Origin: Anaerobacillus alkalidiazotrophicus
Lineage (GTDB): Bacteria; Bacillota; Bacilli; Bacillales_H; Anaerobacillaceae
Length of the DNA: 18,246 bases
Assembly: GCF_001866055.1 (NCBI RefSeq)
Contig: NZ_MLQS01000006.1
Location: forward strand, 1 to 18,246
Direction of reading: 5' to 3'
Each line of letters starts with the position of its first letter. The first letter of the stretch is position 1. Shown one piece after another: positions 1 through 8,015 of this stretch. A model generated the notes under the pieces. It worked only from the letters and a program-made list of their open reading frames with translations. It made no database searches and was not told the origin of the DNA. The position numbers were made by a program, and so were the translations under genes.

Positions 1-297
<297 letters not shown>

Positions 298-444
298 AAA
301 AATAAGAATTGAATTCACACTCAAGTAACTTAAATGTATGTTATCTAGTTTTCAGAGAATGATCTCTGAAAGTGAATATAAAGGATGTTTGATTAAGAAC
401 GGTCACGTCCTGTGACCAACATCGAACGACTAACATCCTGTTAG

Positions 445-560
445 CCTAGTGGCGATAGCAAAGAGGTCACACTCGTTCCCATGCCGAACACGATCGTTAA
501 GCTCTTTTGCGCCGATGGTAGTTAGGGGCTTCCCCTTGTGAGAGTAGGACGTTGCTAGGT
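445..560 (+). rRNA. rrf: 5S ribosomal RNA
   Basis: The gene reads as a complete 5S rRNA of about 116 nt. The conserved segments GGCGATAGC, AAGAGGTCACAC, GTTCCCATGCCGAACAC and GTGAGAGTAGGACG are present in order, and the two ends (CCTAG at 445-449 and CTAGG at 555-559) pair to close helix I. It is the last gene of the rRNA operon; a terminator follows directly and no tRNA cluster follows it. Confidence 0.96.
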
Positions 561-566
561 AATATG

Positions 567-596
567 AAAACACATTCTAATTGGATGTGTTTTTTT
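567..596 (+). terminator. rRNA operon terminator
   Basis: An 11-bp stem (567-577 with 583-593, one G-T pair) with a five-base loop runs into a stretch of seven T. It lies 6 nt after the 5S gene, so it is the intrinsic terminator of the rRNA operon. Confidence 0.9.
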
Positions 597-786
597 ATTA
601 AATTGTTTTGAAAATCTACTTTGTTTTTTAGAATTCTTTTGTAGGAAGCATAATATATAAACCAGTATTGATATGTGTTCAATTTTCATTAAAAGAATGG
701 GACTATCATAATAATTCAACTAATTTATTATAAATCCAAGACGGAAATATAAATATAGTTCATGTAAAATAACAGAAAAACTGGCT

Positions 787-1911
787 ATGAGTATACAAGA
801 AAAAGGAGAAAGAAGCTTGGGATACAAAGGGAGATTTTTAGTATGTTCTATTACAATTATAACTACAATTGGTTGGCTGATATATCTATATATTGAGGAA
901 GAATCAACTAATGCTTTTTTTGAAATTTTAATTTTCCTCTTTTTTTTTCTGCCCGTACCTTGGTGGTTAGGAAAGCAGTATGATAAAGCAAATTATTACC
1001 TAAAAAAATTAAAACAGAGAAGTGAAGAATTACAACAAAATAAATCAGAATTAGAAAGTCTCTTTAATAATAGTGCATCGTACCTCTGGTCAAATGATTT
1101 AACTTGTCAGAAAATTACTGTATCTAAAGGGATTGAGAAAATATATGGTTACAATGCGAAAGAATTTGAAAATGATTATAATCTATGGTTATCGACTATT
1201 TATCCTGAAGACAAAGGAAAAGTATCTAGCTATTATAAACAATTGTTTTTAGGTATCCCCTCAAAATGTGAGTGGAGATTTATTCGTAAAGATGGCAAAG
1301 TAAGGTGGATAGAATCTTTTGGAACCCCAATATTCGATAAGGAGAAGAATTTGGTAAAGCTGAATGGTGTGGCTTATGACATTACTGAACGAAAACATAG
1401 TGAAGAAAAGCTACAACATATGGCGTTCCATGACAATTTAACTGGATTACCGAATCGTCAAATGCTTTATATTTACTTAAAAAAAGCATTAGCTAAGTGT
1501 AAACGAAATGATACTATGTTGGCGGTAATGTTTGTTGACTTAAATAAATTCAAAATGATAAATGATACGAAAGGTCATGACTTTGGAGATAAACTGTTAA
1601 TAGAGGTTAGTGAAAGATTAATAAAAAGTGTGCGAGAATGTGATTTTGTTTCAAGGAAAAGTGGGGATGAATTTATCATTGTATTGGAAGACATAACCGA
1701 AGTCCAAGCAAAGATCATTTCAGAACGTATTATAAAAAGTTTCTCATTCCCATTCTTTATAAATGGAGAAGAACAAAATGTTTACGTTAGTATAGGAATA
1801 AGTATATACCCTTATGATGGTGACAATATTGACACATTAATTAATAATTCGGATAAAGCAATGTATCTGGCCAAAAGACTCGGTAATAATATCTATCAAT
1901 ATTTTAAATAG
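787..1911 (+). CDS. Membrane-bound PAS-GGDEF diguanylate cyclase
   Basis: Predicted diguanylate cyclase, making cyclic di-GMP from two GTP. Two hydrophobic segments (about residues 16-36 and 43-61) anchor it, a charged helical linker follows (65-95), then a PAS domain (about 86-203, ending in the typical DITERK) and a GGDEF domain (about 208-374). The signature reads SGDEF at 292-296, a variant seen in active cyclases; the metal-binding Asp251 (in FVDLNKFK) is present. An I-site RxxD (Arg283-Asp286) sits five residues before the signature, suggesting product inhibition. The PAS domain presumably senses a ligand, redox state or light; nothing visible identifies it. The ATG at 787 has no good Shine-Dalgarno sequence, but no better start precedes the first membrane segment. 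The gene appears monocistronic. Confidence 0.93.
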   Translation: MSIQEKGERSLGYKGRFLVCSITIITTIGWLIYLYIEEESTNAFFEILIFLFFFLPVPWWLGKQYDKANYYLKKLKQRSEELQQNKSELESLFNNSASYLWSNDLTCQKITVSKGIEKIYGYNAKEFENDYNLWLSTIYPEDKGKVSSYYKQLFLGIPSKCEWRFIRKDGKVRWIESFGTPIFDKEKNLVKLNGVAYDITERKHSEEKLQHMAFHDNLTGLPNRQMLYIYLKKALAKCKRNDTMLAVMFVDLNKFKMINDTKGHDFGDKLLIEVSERLIKSVRECDFVSRKSGDEFIIVLEDITEVQAKIISERIIKSFSFPFFINGEEQNVYVSIGISIYPYDGDNIDTLINNSDKAMYLAKRLGNNIYQYFK

Positions 1912-1929
1912 ATTTAATCAAACTGATTT

Positions 1930-2098
1930 GAACTTAAGGGTCATAGATCCCTCCTCTAAGCGTAGCGTAGGTGGGACCTTCCATTCAGGTGGAGTTGAGA
2001 CTCCATCTGAATTTCCGATGTTCTAGCCAAGCTAGACCGAGTTCTCTGTATATAAGTTTTAACTCTTTCTAATAAATAGGTAACCGCTGAAAAGTGGT
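1930..2098 (+). ncRNA. Structured non-coding element, possibly IS200/IS605-derived
   Basis: This stretch between two genes is richer in GC than its surroundings and contains four successive hairpins. The first is an imperfect 10-bp stem (GATCCCTCCT with AGGTGGGACC, about 1947-1979). The second is a 13-bp stem with a four-base TGAG loop around 1984-2013. The third is TCTAGC-CAA-GCTAGA around 2021-2035. The fourth is ACCGCT-GAAA-AGTGGT at 2083-2098, with a GNRA tetraloop. From memory, similar strings recur in Bacillaceae near IS200/IS605 (TnpB or IscB) elements, where the element end doubles as a guide (omega) RNA. No transposase or TnpB/IscB remnant is visible here, so it could be a non-autonomous copy or a relic. 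Strand and exact limits are uncertain. Confidence 0.4.
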
Positions 2099-2113
2099 AA
2101 GAGCTTTTTAGGT

Positions 2114-3058
2114 TTATTTTTTCAATAAAAGTAGTTGAGTAATGATTGCTAATATGGGCAATTCTAACAGGGGACCAATTACTAATGTTAGGGCTATTAT
2201 TGGTTGCTCGGGAAATGCGGTCATAGCAATTGCTAATGCAATCGGAGAGTTTCTAGCGAGAGTAGTTAAACTCAAACTAGCTCTATCACGATATGGAAAA
2301 TTCATTAACTTGCCAACTTTCTGGCTTACGATGAAATTTATAGTAAAAAACAATAGTATAGGTATAGTCATCTTTAGCATCAGTGTAAGATTCTCAAGCA
2401 AAAACTGTCCTTGTGAAGCAAACATAGCAGTAATTGCTAAACTGAGAAAAATGATTGGCAATACACTTAAATTTGATAAAAGTTTTTCTTTTAGTGGTTC
2501 TCTATTTTTTAATAGAACTTTAGTTAGTATGGCTAATAGGAATGGTATTATTAGTATGTATAAAATACTTTCTAAGAGAAATGTAAATTCAATTGACTCG
2601 CTTAACCCACCAAAAATTAAGAGGTAGAATGGAAGTAGCACAACTTGTAATAATAAGTTTAGAGGTAAAATTGCTGTTGATAGAGCAAGGTTTCCTTTTG
2701 CTATGCCTGTAAATATTAAATACCAGTCAGTACAAGGTGTAACCATTAACATAATAAAACCAATATACAATGCCGGACTATCAGCTAAAAAGAATAACCC
2801 TAGTATCCAGGCTAAAATTGGTGTCCACAAAAAATTTAGTGTAACAGCTGCGTATGTAAACCTTATATTTTTAAAAGCTTTTTTTAATTCTTCAATAGGG
2901 ATTTGTAAAAATGTTACATAAAGCATTGTCACTAGTAAAGGTACAATTAAGGTTTCAACGTTTGTTTGAATAAAATTTAATTGTCCAATAGTAAGCCCGA
3001 TAATAACAGATAATAAAATGATAAAAGTATATAATTTTTCTATTAATCTCACTTTCAC
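2114..3058 (-). CDS. ACR3/BASS-family transporter (arsenite efflux or bile acid:Na+ symporter type)
   Basis: A 314-residue integral membrane protein with about ten hydrophobic segments, the length and layout expected of the bile acid/sodium symporter superfamily. The segment LMVTPCTDWYLIFTGIAKGN (about residues 104-123) corresponds to the conserved region of ACR3 arsenite exporters that carries the essential cysteine, here Cys109. The Asp-Trp after PCT differs from classical ACR3, so the substrate may not be arsenite; no arsR, arsC or arsenate-related gene is adjacent to support that role. It starts from ATG at 3058, about 120 bases from any other coding sequence, and is transcribed alone. 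It points toward the diguanylate cyclase gene; no clear terminator is seen between them apart from the hairpins at 1930-2098. Confidence 0.85.
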   Translation of the reverse strand: MKVRLIEKLYTFIILLSVIIGLTIGQLNFIQTNVETLIVPLLVTMLYVTFLQIPIEELKKAFKNIRFTYAAVTLNFLWTPILAWILGLFFLADSPALYIGFIMLMVTPCTDWYLIFTGIAKGNLALSTAILPLNLLLQVVLLPFYLLIFGGLSESIEFTFLLESILYILIIPFLLAILTKVLLKNREPLKEKLLSNLSVLPIIFLSLAITAMFASQGQFLLENLTLMLKMTIPILLFFTINFIVSQKVGKLMNFPYRDRASLSLTTLARNSPIALAIAMTAFPEQPIIALTLVIGPLLELPILAIITQLLLLKK

Positions 3059-3497
3059 ATCACCTAACGATAAAATTTTCTTACTAGATTATTTTACCAT
3101 ATTAAAGACAAGTTATTATAGATTTATTGTTAAAGGAAAGAAAGTTGACACTATTTTATCCAACTATAAATGCTAGTCATATTGGTTACCGTGTAGATTT
3201 TTTAGGAAAAGTGGTTGTAACATTAAACGAATAATCAAATTTTTTATACAAAGTTAAAATAGAGAGCTGTAAACCAACAGGACTGCTAATAATATAGGTT
3301 CATATGAATGGGAAAAAAGTAAATATTATTCATTATATTTGTAAAAAGGACACTTCATTAATATAAGTGAAAAATGATGAGTAATTTGTTTTTTTAATAT
3401 AAATATTTTTTCCAATACTCCGAAAATTTCATTTGTGTACTAAAGAATAAATTAATCAAATATTATGTTAGTATAAAACGAATGAAGAAGTGTTTGG
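3059..3497. other. AT-rich intergenic region without a convincing gene
   Basis: The 439 bases between the divergent transporter and the lipoprotein relic are strongly AT-rich. The only coding-like stretch is a 29-codon frame at 3145-3234 (TTG start after AAAGGAAAG, ending VVTLNE), too short to interpret and possibly a gene fragment. No RNA gene, repeat or clear promoter could be defined. Confidence 0.5.
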
Positions 3498-3927
3498 ATG
3501 GCTAAGAGGCTAATTGGGTTCTTTATCTTGTTAGCTTTGTTATCGTCATGTGCAAATGATGTTGAAGAACAGAACTATTACTTATTTGCAGTATCAGAAC
3601 ATTGGAAAGCAGAAATGCATCTCACACTACCGCCTCCTCCGGAACAAACCTTTGAAATTAATATTGATTTTATTTACACAGGTTCAGATAGTAATGGTAA
3701 ACACAAAGTGGAATATTATCACATATTAGAGTGGTATAAGTCCTGAACCGTATGTAATGTGTAATAGTGAGTATTTACCAACAAAAGAGAAACCATACGG
3801 GATTACCTTTTACGATACAAGGGTCATTGGTGGCTATAATATTGGGTAAAAGTGGATGACAGAAGTTACTTGGTTCGTGAACGGAAAGAAGATGGTTGAA
3901 CAATTAATTTTTGAAGAAAAGGAGTAA
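3498..3927 (+). pseudogene. Broken small lipoprotein gene
   Basis: The first 82 codons encode a lipoprotein start: a hydrophobic signal, a lipobox ending LLSSC (Cys18) and a mature part beginning with an HWKAEM motif, then a beta-rich segment (FEINIDFIYTG). Translation stops at 3744-3746. A second frame, entered near 3733, continues sensibly (ISPEPYVMC and onward), meets a TAA at 3847-3849, and resumes in the same frame to the TAA at 3925-3927 with TEVTWFVNGKKMVEQLIFE. That tail resembles the end of a common Bacillus lipoprotein family (about 130-140 residues) whose last strand reads like V-x-W-x-G-K. I infer one frameshift and one nonsense change in a formerly intact gene. A functional 82-residue product remains possible. 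Confidence 0.6.
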
Positions 3928-4022
3928 ATTTATAGCCATTGAGAGTAATTGAAAAACAATATAAAATGTAACTCTATCGGAGAAAGAATTTATTTGTGGT
4001 TTCAAAAAGAGGAGGAACTATA

Positions 4023-4202
4023 ATGAAAATATTTTTATTTTTGGTTCATCTTTTATTGATCTTGTCTTTGTTTTCATTAGGCTTTTTGAACTTGTTAATG
4101 TTTAAAAATGGTTTTTTAGGGATTTTATCGGTTTTGTCTGGATTGTTAATGATAATCTTACTGGTAAATGCAACGGATGATCGGGAAAACTTTGGGAGGT
4201 AA
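4023..4202 (+). CDS. Small membrane protein, unknown function
   Basis: A 59-residue protein with two hydrophobic segments (about residues 2-24 and 31-52) and a short charged C-terminus (DDRENFGR). The ATG at 4023 is chosen over an upstream in-frame GTG at 3996 because GAGGAGG ends about seven bases before it, which is the correct distance. I recognise no family. It lies alone between two gene relics, so its expression and role are open. Confidence 0.55.
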   Translation: MKIFLFLVHLLLILSLFSLGFLNLLMFKNGFLGILSVLSGLLMIILLVNATDDRENFGR

Positions 4203-4313
4203 GTGTCTGTTGTATTTTTTCTTCTGTACCAAGTTGAGTTTAACAAATATAACATCCTCCTGACATTCGGACTAATGGGTAGGGTTTTGTGTATAAATAA
4301 TTATGCTTCTTTT

Positions 4314-4343
4314 ATAAGACGTACTAGTTCTAGTACGTCTTAT
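4314..4343. terminator. Perfect 14-bp inverted repeat, probable terminator
   Basis: Arms 4314-4327 and 4330-4343 are exact complements separated by TT, flanked by TTTT on the left and TTTAAAA on the right. In RNA the loop would open to 4-6 bases. It probably ends transcription from the small membrane gene and possibly also from the opposite side. A regulatory palindrome is the alternative, because the arms meet almost without a loop. Confidence 0.55.
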
Positions 4344-4483
4344 TTAAAATACCAGCTAGAACCTCCTCGACCCATTTATTCAGTATTTAATTTAAATAGT
4401 GTGGTTTAAAAGCGAAACTCTCTTTTTTCCTAAGAAACATGAGTTGAACTTCAAATTGGTTCAGTTCATGATAATATTTAGGT

Positions 4484-4807
4484 TTAATATGGATCAGATG
4501 GATACCTCATATTTTCATCTTTTTTTACAGCCTCTTCAGTTTTTGTTTCTTCATTTGTACCGTTTTTTAAAGGCCTTCTACAACTCTTTTCCCATATTCT
4601 TTTATCACAATTTGTAAAAATCTCAATCATTCGCTCTTGTATTTCTTTTCGAGATGTAGACAATGCTCCAACAAGATTAGAGATTAATTCGTCACGTTCC
4701 CATTCAGTAAATTTTCTATATGTTTTGCGAGCTTGAACAAAGTTATTTTATGGATGTTTAAAACTGTTGATATAATTACAATCCATTTTTTTATATTTTT
4801 CCCCCAT
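4484..4807 (-). pseudogene. Catalase C-terminal gene relic
   Basis: Read on the minus strand, an 88-codon frame ending at a TAA at 4484-4486 begins NNFVQARKTYRKF and continues through TEWERDELISNLVGAL and RKEIQERMIEIF. This pattern (FxQA, Y-R, E-x-E-R-D-x-L-I-x-N-L, I-Q-x-R-M-I) matches the last helices of monofunctional heme catalases. Upstream of it the frame is stopped by a TAA at 4748-4750, and the heme-binding and catalytic parts are absent. The normal end of the family (roughly YGxRVAxGL) is replaced by an unrelated acidic tail. Only this end of the gene survives; the relic is non-functional as a catalase. Confidence 0.7.
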
Positions 4808-4880
4808 AGATTCATTGTTTTTGTTTACTTTGGTAATTATATATGATCAAAATAGACAAGTGAATAACCTTTTGTTATAG

Positions 4881-4920
4881 ATTTGATAATCAAATGTTTA
4901 CAAAAGTTACTGTTTATAAT
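4881..4920 (+). promoter_or_regulatory. Putative promoter with overlapping palindrome for the rhodanese-selenoprotein gene set
   Basis: A perfect 7-1-7 palindrome (ATTTGAT-A-ATCAAAT, 4881-4895) lies directly upstream of a TATAAT at 4915-4920, which is about 48 bases before the GTG start of the next gene. A TTTACA at 4897-4902 is only 12 bases from the -10 box; the normal -35 position would overlap the end of the palindrome. The palindrome resembles the Fur/PerR class in layout but not in exact sequence, so the regulator is unknown. Confidence 0.4.
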
Positions 4921-4967
4921 AAAATTAGTTTGAAAAATGGATACACATAGAAACTGGGGGAGAATAC

Positions 4968-5897
4968 GTGAAATTATTAAGTAGTAAATTTATAACATTA
5001 TTACTAGTCATTTTTGTCATAACAGCTTGTTCAAGTAATGAGCAAACGGAAGGAACGCCAGAGACTAATGAAGAAATCTCATCATATGTAAATAATGAAT
5101 TGTTAGTTTCTGTTGAATGGTTAAAGGAAAACGTAAATAGTGAAGGTATACTTATTCTTGATGCGCGAGGGGAAGAGGAATATGCGAAAGGTCATATACC
5201 TGGTTCAATGCCTGTTAGCTGGCAGCAGTTTAGTAAAATGGATGGTGGACCTGGAGAAGTGGACTGGGGAGTAGTATTAGATGCTCCACAATTATCTGAA
5301 AGATTAAGTACAATTGGAGTATCATCTGATAAAACGATTGTCGTATACGGTAATCCAAATTCCTGGGGGGAAGATGGACGGGTTATTTGGATGCTTCAAA
5401 CAGCAGGTATTCAAGCGAAAATGTTAAACGGTGGGTGGACAGCCTGGGAAGCAACTGAAGAGGTCTCAAAAGAGAGTACGGTTCCAGAGGCTAGTAACTT
5501 CAATGTTGAGGAATTAGACTTAACATATTTTGCTTCTACAGAATGGTTAAGTGAAAACTATGAGAACTTAGTTGTGATTGATACTAGAACCGAAAAGGAA
5601 TTTAATGGTGCCACTGATTTTGGGGAAGCAAGGGGTGGTCATATTCCTGGAGCAGTCAATTTGCCATTTAAAGAATTATATAATCATGATTCAACGATAA
5701 AATCTCAAGTTGACATTGAACAAGTAATGGAAGGTATAGGGATTACTAAAGATGATACGATTGTTACGTATTGTACGGCTGGAATACGCTCAGCACATAT
5801 GACGTTACTCTTAAACATGGCAGGTTATGAAAATGTAAAAAACTATGATGCTTCGATCTATGAATGGGCGAATAACGATACTCTTCCTCTAGATTAA
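4968..5897 (+). CDS. Tandem-rhodanese lipoprotein (thiosulfate/3-mercaptopyruvate sulfurtransferase, SseA-like)
   Basis: Predicted sulfurtransferase, moving a sulfane sulfur from a donor such as thiosulfate to an acceptor through a cysteine persulfide. Residues 1-21 form a lipoprotein signal with lipobox ITAC (Cys21), so it acts on the outer face of the membrane. Two rhodanese domains follow (about 48-165 and 183-305). The second has the catalytic loop CTAGIRS with Cys269; in the first the loop reads VYGNPNSWGEDGR and lacks cysteine, as is usual for the structural N-terminal domain. The GTG start follows GGGGGAG at proper spacing. It heads the long colinear gene set and is one of two surface rhodaneses in the window. 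Confidence 0.93.
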   Translation: MKLLSSKFITLLLVIFVITACSSNEQTEGTPETNEEISSYVNNELLVSVEWLKENVNSEGILILDARGEEEYAKGHIPGSMPVSWQQFSKMDGGPGEVDWGVVLDAPQLSERLSTIGVSSDKTIVVYGNPNSWGEDGRVIWMLQTAGIQAKMLNGGWTAWEATEEVSKESTVPEASNFNVEELDLTYFASTEWLSENYENLVVIDTRTEKEFNGATDFGEARGGHIPGAVNLPFKELYNHDSTIKSQVDIEQVMEGIGITKDDTIVTYCTAGIRSAHMTLLLNMAGYENVKNYDASIYEWANNDTLPLD

Positions 5898-5907
5898 TCA
5901 GAGTGTT

Positions 5908-6369
5908 ATGAAAAAAAATATTCAAATAATCATGCTAGGGATAGGGACGTTCGTCTCCTATTCCTTTTTACTAGATCTAGACTTTTTAAGGAAAGCTGTT
6001 GCATTATGGTATATGGAAGATAGTAAAGGTATGATAATGCTATTAGTAAGTAAAGGTTCTTCTCAAAGTTATTTAGCATTTTCATTATTGTATATTGAAA
6101 GTTTTTTCTTTCCTTTTCACACTTTGTTTATGAATCAAGTAGTGAATGAGTTGTATGGTTTTATTCATGGATCGTTTTATTTTATAGGTATGATGATATT
6201 CTGTATTTTTCCTTTCTATTTAATTAGTAGAAATGAACTGAAATTCGAACCGTTAGTTGTTTTTATGTTTAGTTTGTTTTTGTTACCTATCCCTATAGTA
6301 GCATTCACATTGGTTTATATTGTGCAAAATAAAGAATTATTAAGGGGGAATTTTTCTGCAAAGAGGTAG
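5908..6369 (+). CDS. Uncharacterised integral membrane protein
   Basis: A 153-residue protein with about four hydrophobic segments (roughly residues 5-22, 55-75, 85-105 and 115-138) and a positively charged tail (NFSAKR). I do not recognise its family. It begins 10 bases after the rhodanese gene, with only a weak Shine-Dalgarno (AGAGTG), and its 3' end overlaps the probable beginning of the TVP38-like gene. Translational coupling on both sides is therefore likely. Its position suggests a membrane partner of the rhodanese or the TVP38-like protein. Confidence 0.75.
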   Translation: MKKNIQIIMLGIGTFVSYSFLLDLDFLRKAVALWYMEDSKGMIMLLVSKGSSQSYLAFSLLYIESFFFPFHTLFMNQVVNELYGFIHGSFYFIGMMIFCIFPFYLISRNELKFEPLVVFMFSLFLLPIPIVAFTLVYIVQNKELLRGNFSAKR

Positions 6370-7066
6370 AATTAAGGAGCTTCAACTTCCAATTGTAATA
6401 ATAGGGATTGTAAGTTTAATAGGTTTATATATTTTCTTACCAGATTTAAGGGGAGGAGTGAATGAAGCTGTTAAAAAATTAATAGAAGCTGACATTGAAG
6501 CTTTTCGTGACTATTTATTATCGTTTGGAGTTTGGGCACCGGTAGTATCATTCTTCCTAATGATTTTTACGTTAATTGTTGCACCGTTACCAGCATTTGT
6601 CGTTACATTTTCAAATGGGTTATTATTTGGAGCATTTTGGGGTGGAGTGTTATCTTGGACTAGTGCAATGGTAGGAGCAGCGATTTGTTTTTTCATCGCG
6701 CGAAGTTTAGGGAGACCAGTTGTAGAAAAGCTAGTCAGTAAAACGGCACTTCATTGGACAGATCTCTTCTTTGAACGATATGGTATGCATTCTGTACTAA
6801 TTGCTAGACTAATACCGGTCGTTTCTTTTGCGTTAATTAGTTATGCTTCTGGCCTAACTGCGATTAGGTTTATCGTGTTTGTTATCGCAACAGGAATTGG
6901 ACAGCTACCAGCTACCATTCTTTATTCCATCTTAGGAGAAAACGCAAACAAATCGGTGTTAGTTGTATTTTGGGCTTTTGTAGTTGTCATTTGTTTTGGG
7001 ATAGTAGGGGCAGCTTTAAAGCCTAGGTTTGAGAAAAAGTTTAAAAGAAGTGAAGTAGTAAAATGA
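6356..7066 (+). CDS. TVP38/TMEM64 (DedA/VTT-domain) membrane protein
   Basis: A VTT-domain integral membrane protein. The core contains PLPAFVVTFSNGLLFG (re-entrant region with Pro and Gly), the signature A-R-S-L-G-R-P, FFERYG, LIARLIPVVSF and the terminal GIGQLPATILYSILGE, all typical of the TVP38 branch. Members have been linked to lipid scrambling or transport and, in E. coli, occur as ydjX and ydjZ beside the ynj genes. Start choice: the first standard codon, GTG 6458, has its GGGGAGGA immediately adjacent, too close to work. The frame is open upstream and encodes a hydrophobic segment followed by FLPDLRGG that homologues keep. A CTG at 6356, seven bases after GGGGG, would supply it, overlapping the preceding gene by 14 bases. 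The start is therefore provisional; the conservative gene is 6458-7066. Confidence 0.88.
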   Translation: MQRGRIKELQLPIVIIGIVSLIGLYIFLPDLRGGVNEAVKKLIEADIEAFRDYLLSFGVWAPVVSFFLMIFTLIVAPLPAFVVTFSNGLLFGAFWGGVLSWTSAMVGAAICFFIARSLGRPVVEKLVSKTALHWTDLFFERYGMHSVLIARLIPVVSFALISYASGLTAIRFIVFVIATGIGQLPATILYSILGENANKSVLVVFWAFVVVICFGIVGAALKPRFEKKFKRSEVVK

Positions 7067-8010
7067 ATACAGAAGTGAACCAACCTATTACTTTTCCTAA
7101 AGTTCATAAACCATTTCTATTCCGTTTGTCGATTTCTTTGATTGTTTGTTCATGGTTAGCGTACAATGTAGAGTGGAGTGAATTAGCCTATCAAATTAAA
7201 CATTTGAACCTTTTGTATGTTTTGTTGGCGTTGGTTTCAGTTTTATCGTGTATATTGATTAGTTGTTACAAGTGGTATATACTTTGTCGGTTAAACGGGA
7301 AAGTTTCTTTTTATCAATGTTTTCGTTGGTATTATATTGGTTTCTTTTTTAATAATTTCCTACCAGGAAGTATCGGTGGAGATGTAAGTAGAGTAGTATA
7401 TGCAAGTAAATCCTTAGGCTCACAACAAGCAGTTGCTTCAGTTTCTGTAGAAAGACTCTTCGCTGGAATTGCATTAATTGGTATAACGGTAACGGGTGTA
7501 TTAACAGTAAATATAAGTGCTTCGCTTTTAGGGCAAGTGTTTATTTTTTTCCTTATTTTAAGTTTCATAGTCGTTGCCATTTTTTTGAAACCTTTTGAAA
7601 AACTGATGATCCGTCTATTTAAAGGGAAAGTTATTCCTTTTTATCAGGCGATTGATCAATATAAGCACAATCGTTATACGTTATGGCTACTATTATTTTA
7701 CTCTATTCTTTTTCAAATTTTCTTTGTATTAGTGACGACATTTCTTTTTAAATCAATGGGTGTGTTTGTTCCTTTCATGGCTCAACTAGGTTTTGTGTCA
7801 ATCATTTCAATTTTGACAATGATCCCTATTTCTATTAATGGAATTGGTATTCGTGAAGGAGCATATGTATATTTATTTGCTTTAGTAGGGATTTCAGAAA
7901 CGGTATCGATTACTGTATCATTGTTATTTTTTGTATTAGTTTTAATCGGGACATCCATTGGTGGTCTGTTTTGGCTTTTAGAAAAAGAACAGGTAATTCA
8001 GAAGGGGTAG
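7063..8010 (+). CDS. YbhN-like flippase-fold membrane protein (LPG synthase TM-domain family)
   Basis: A 315-residue membrane protein of the flippase-like family related to the N-terminal domain of MprF (lysylphosphatidylglycerol synthase). The diagnostic NNFLPGSIGGDVSRV lies at about residues 99-113, followed by SVERLFAGIALI, and the second signature IPISINGIGIREGAY lies in the C-terminal half. About eight hydrophobic segments are visible. Members move or export lipids or lipid-linked molecules. The start overlaps the TVP38-like gene by four bases (ATGA), a clear sign of coupling. The lysine-transferase domain of MprF is absent, so the protein is not a complete lipid aminoacylation system. 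Confidence 0.9.
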   Translation: MNTEVNQPITFPKVHKPFLFRLSISLIVCSWLAYNVEWSELAYQIKHLNLLYVLLALVSVLSCILISCYKWYILCRLNGKVSFYQCFRWYYIGFFFNNFLPGSIGGDVSRVVYASKSLGSQQAVASVSVERLFAGIALIGITVTGVLTVNISASLLGQVFIFFLILSFIVVAIFLKPFEKLMIRLFKGKVIPFYQAIDQYKHNRYTLWLLLFYSILFQIFFVLVTTFLFKSMGVFVPFMAQLGFVSIISILTMIPISINGIGIREGAYVYLFALVGISETVSITVSLLFFVLVLIGTSIGGLFWLLEKEQVIQKG

Positions 8011-8015
8011 TTGAC

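Noticed and set aside
2142..2921. Plus-strand ORFs at 2142-2627 and 2703-2921
   Set aside because: They lie antisense to the ACR3/BASS transporter and have no recognisable domain or ribosome site; they are shadows.
3145..3234. 29-codon frame ending VVTLNE
   Set aside because: It has a fair ribosome site but is too short and matches nothing I know; could be a fragment, so it is only mentioned under the intergenic region.
4314..4343. CRISPR-like or att repeat
   Set aside because: A single perfect palindrome without further copies; a terminator or operator explains it.
4203..4617. Plus-strand ORFs at 4203-4409 and 4399-4617
   Set aside because: The first crosses the perfect inverted repeat and the second lies antisense to the catalase relic; composition is that of non-coding DNA.
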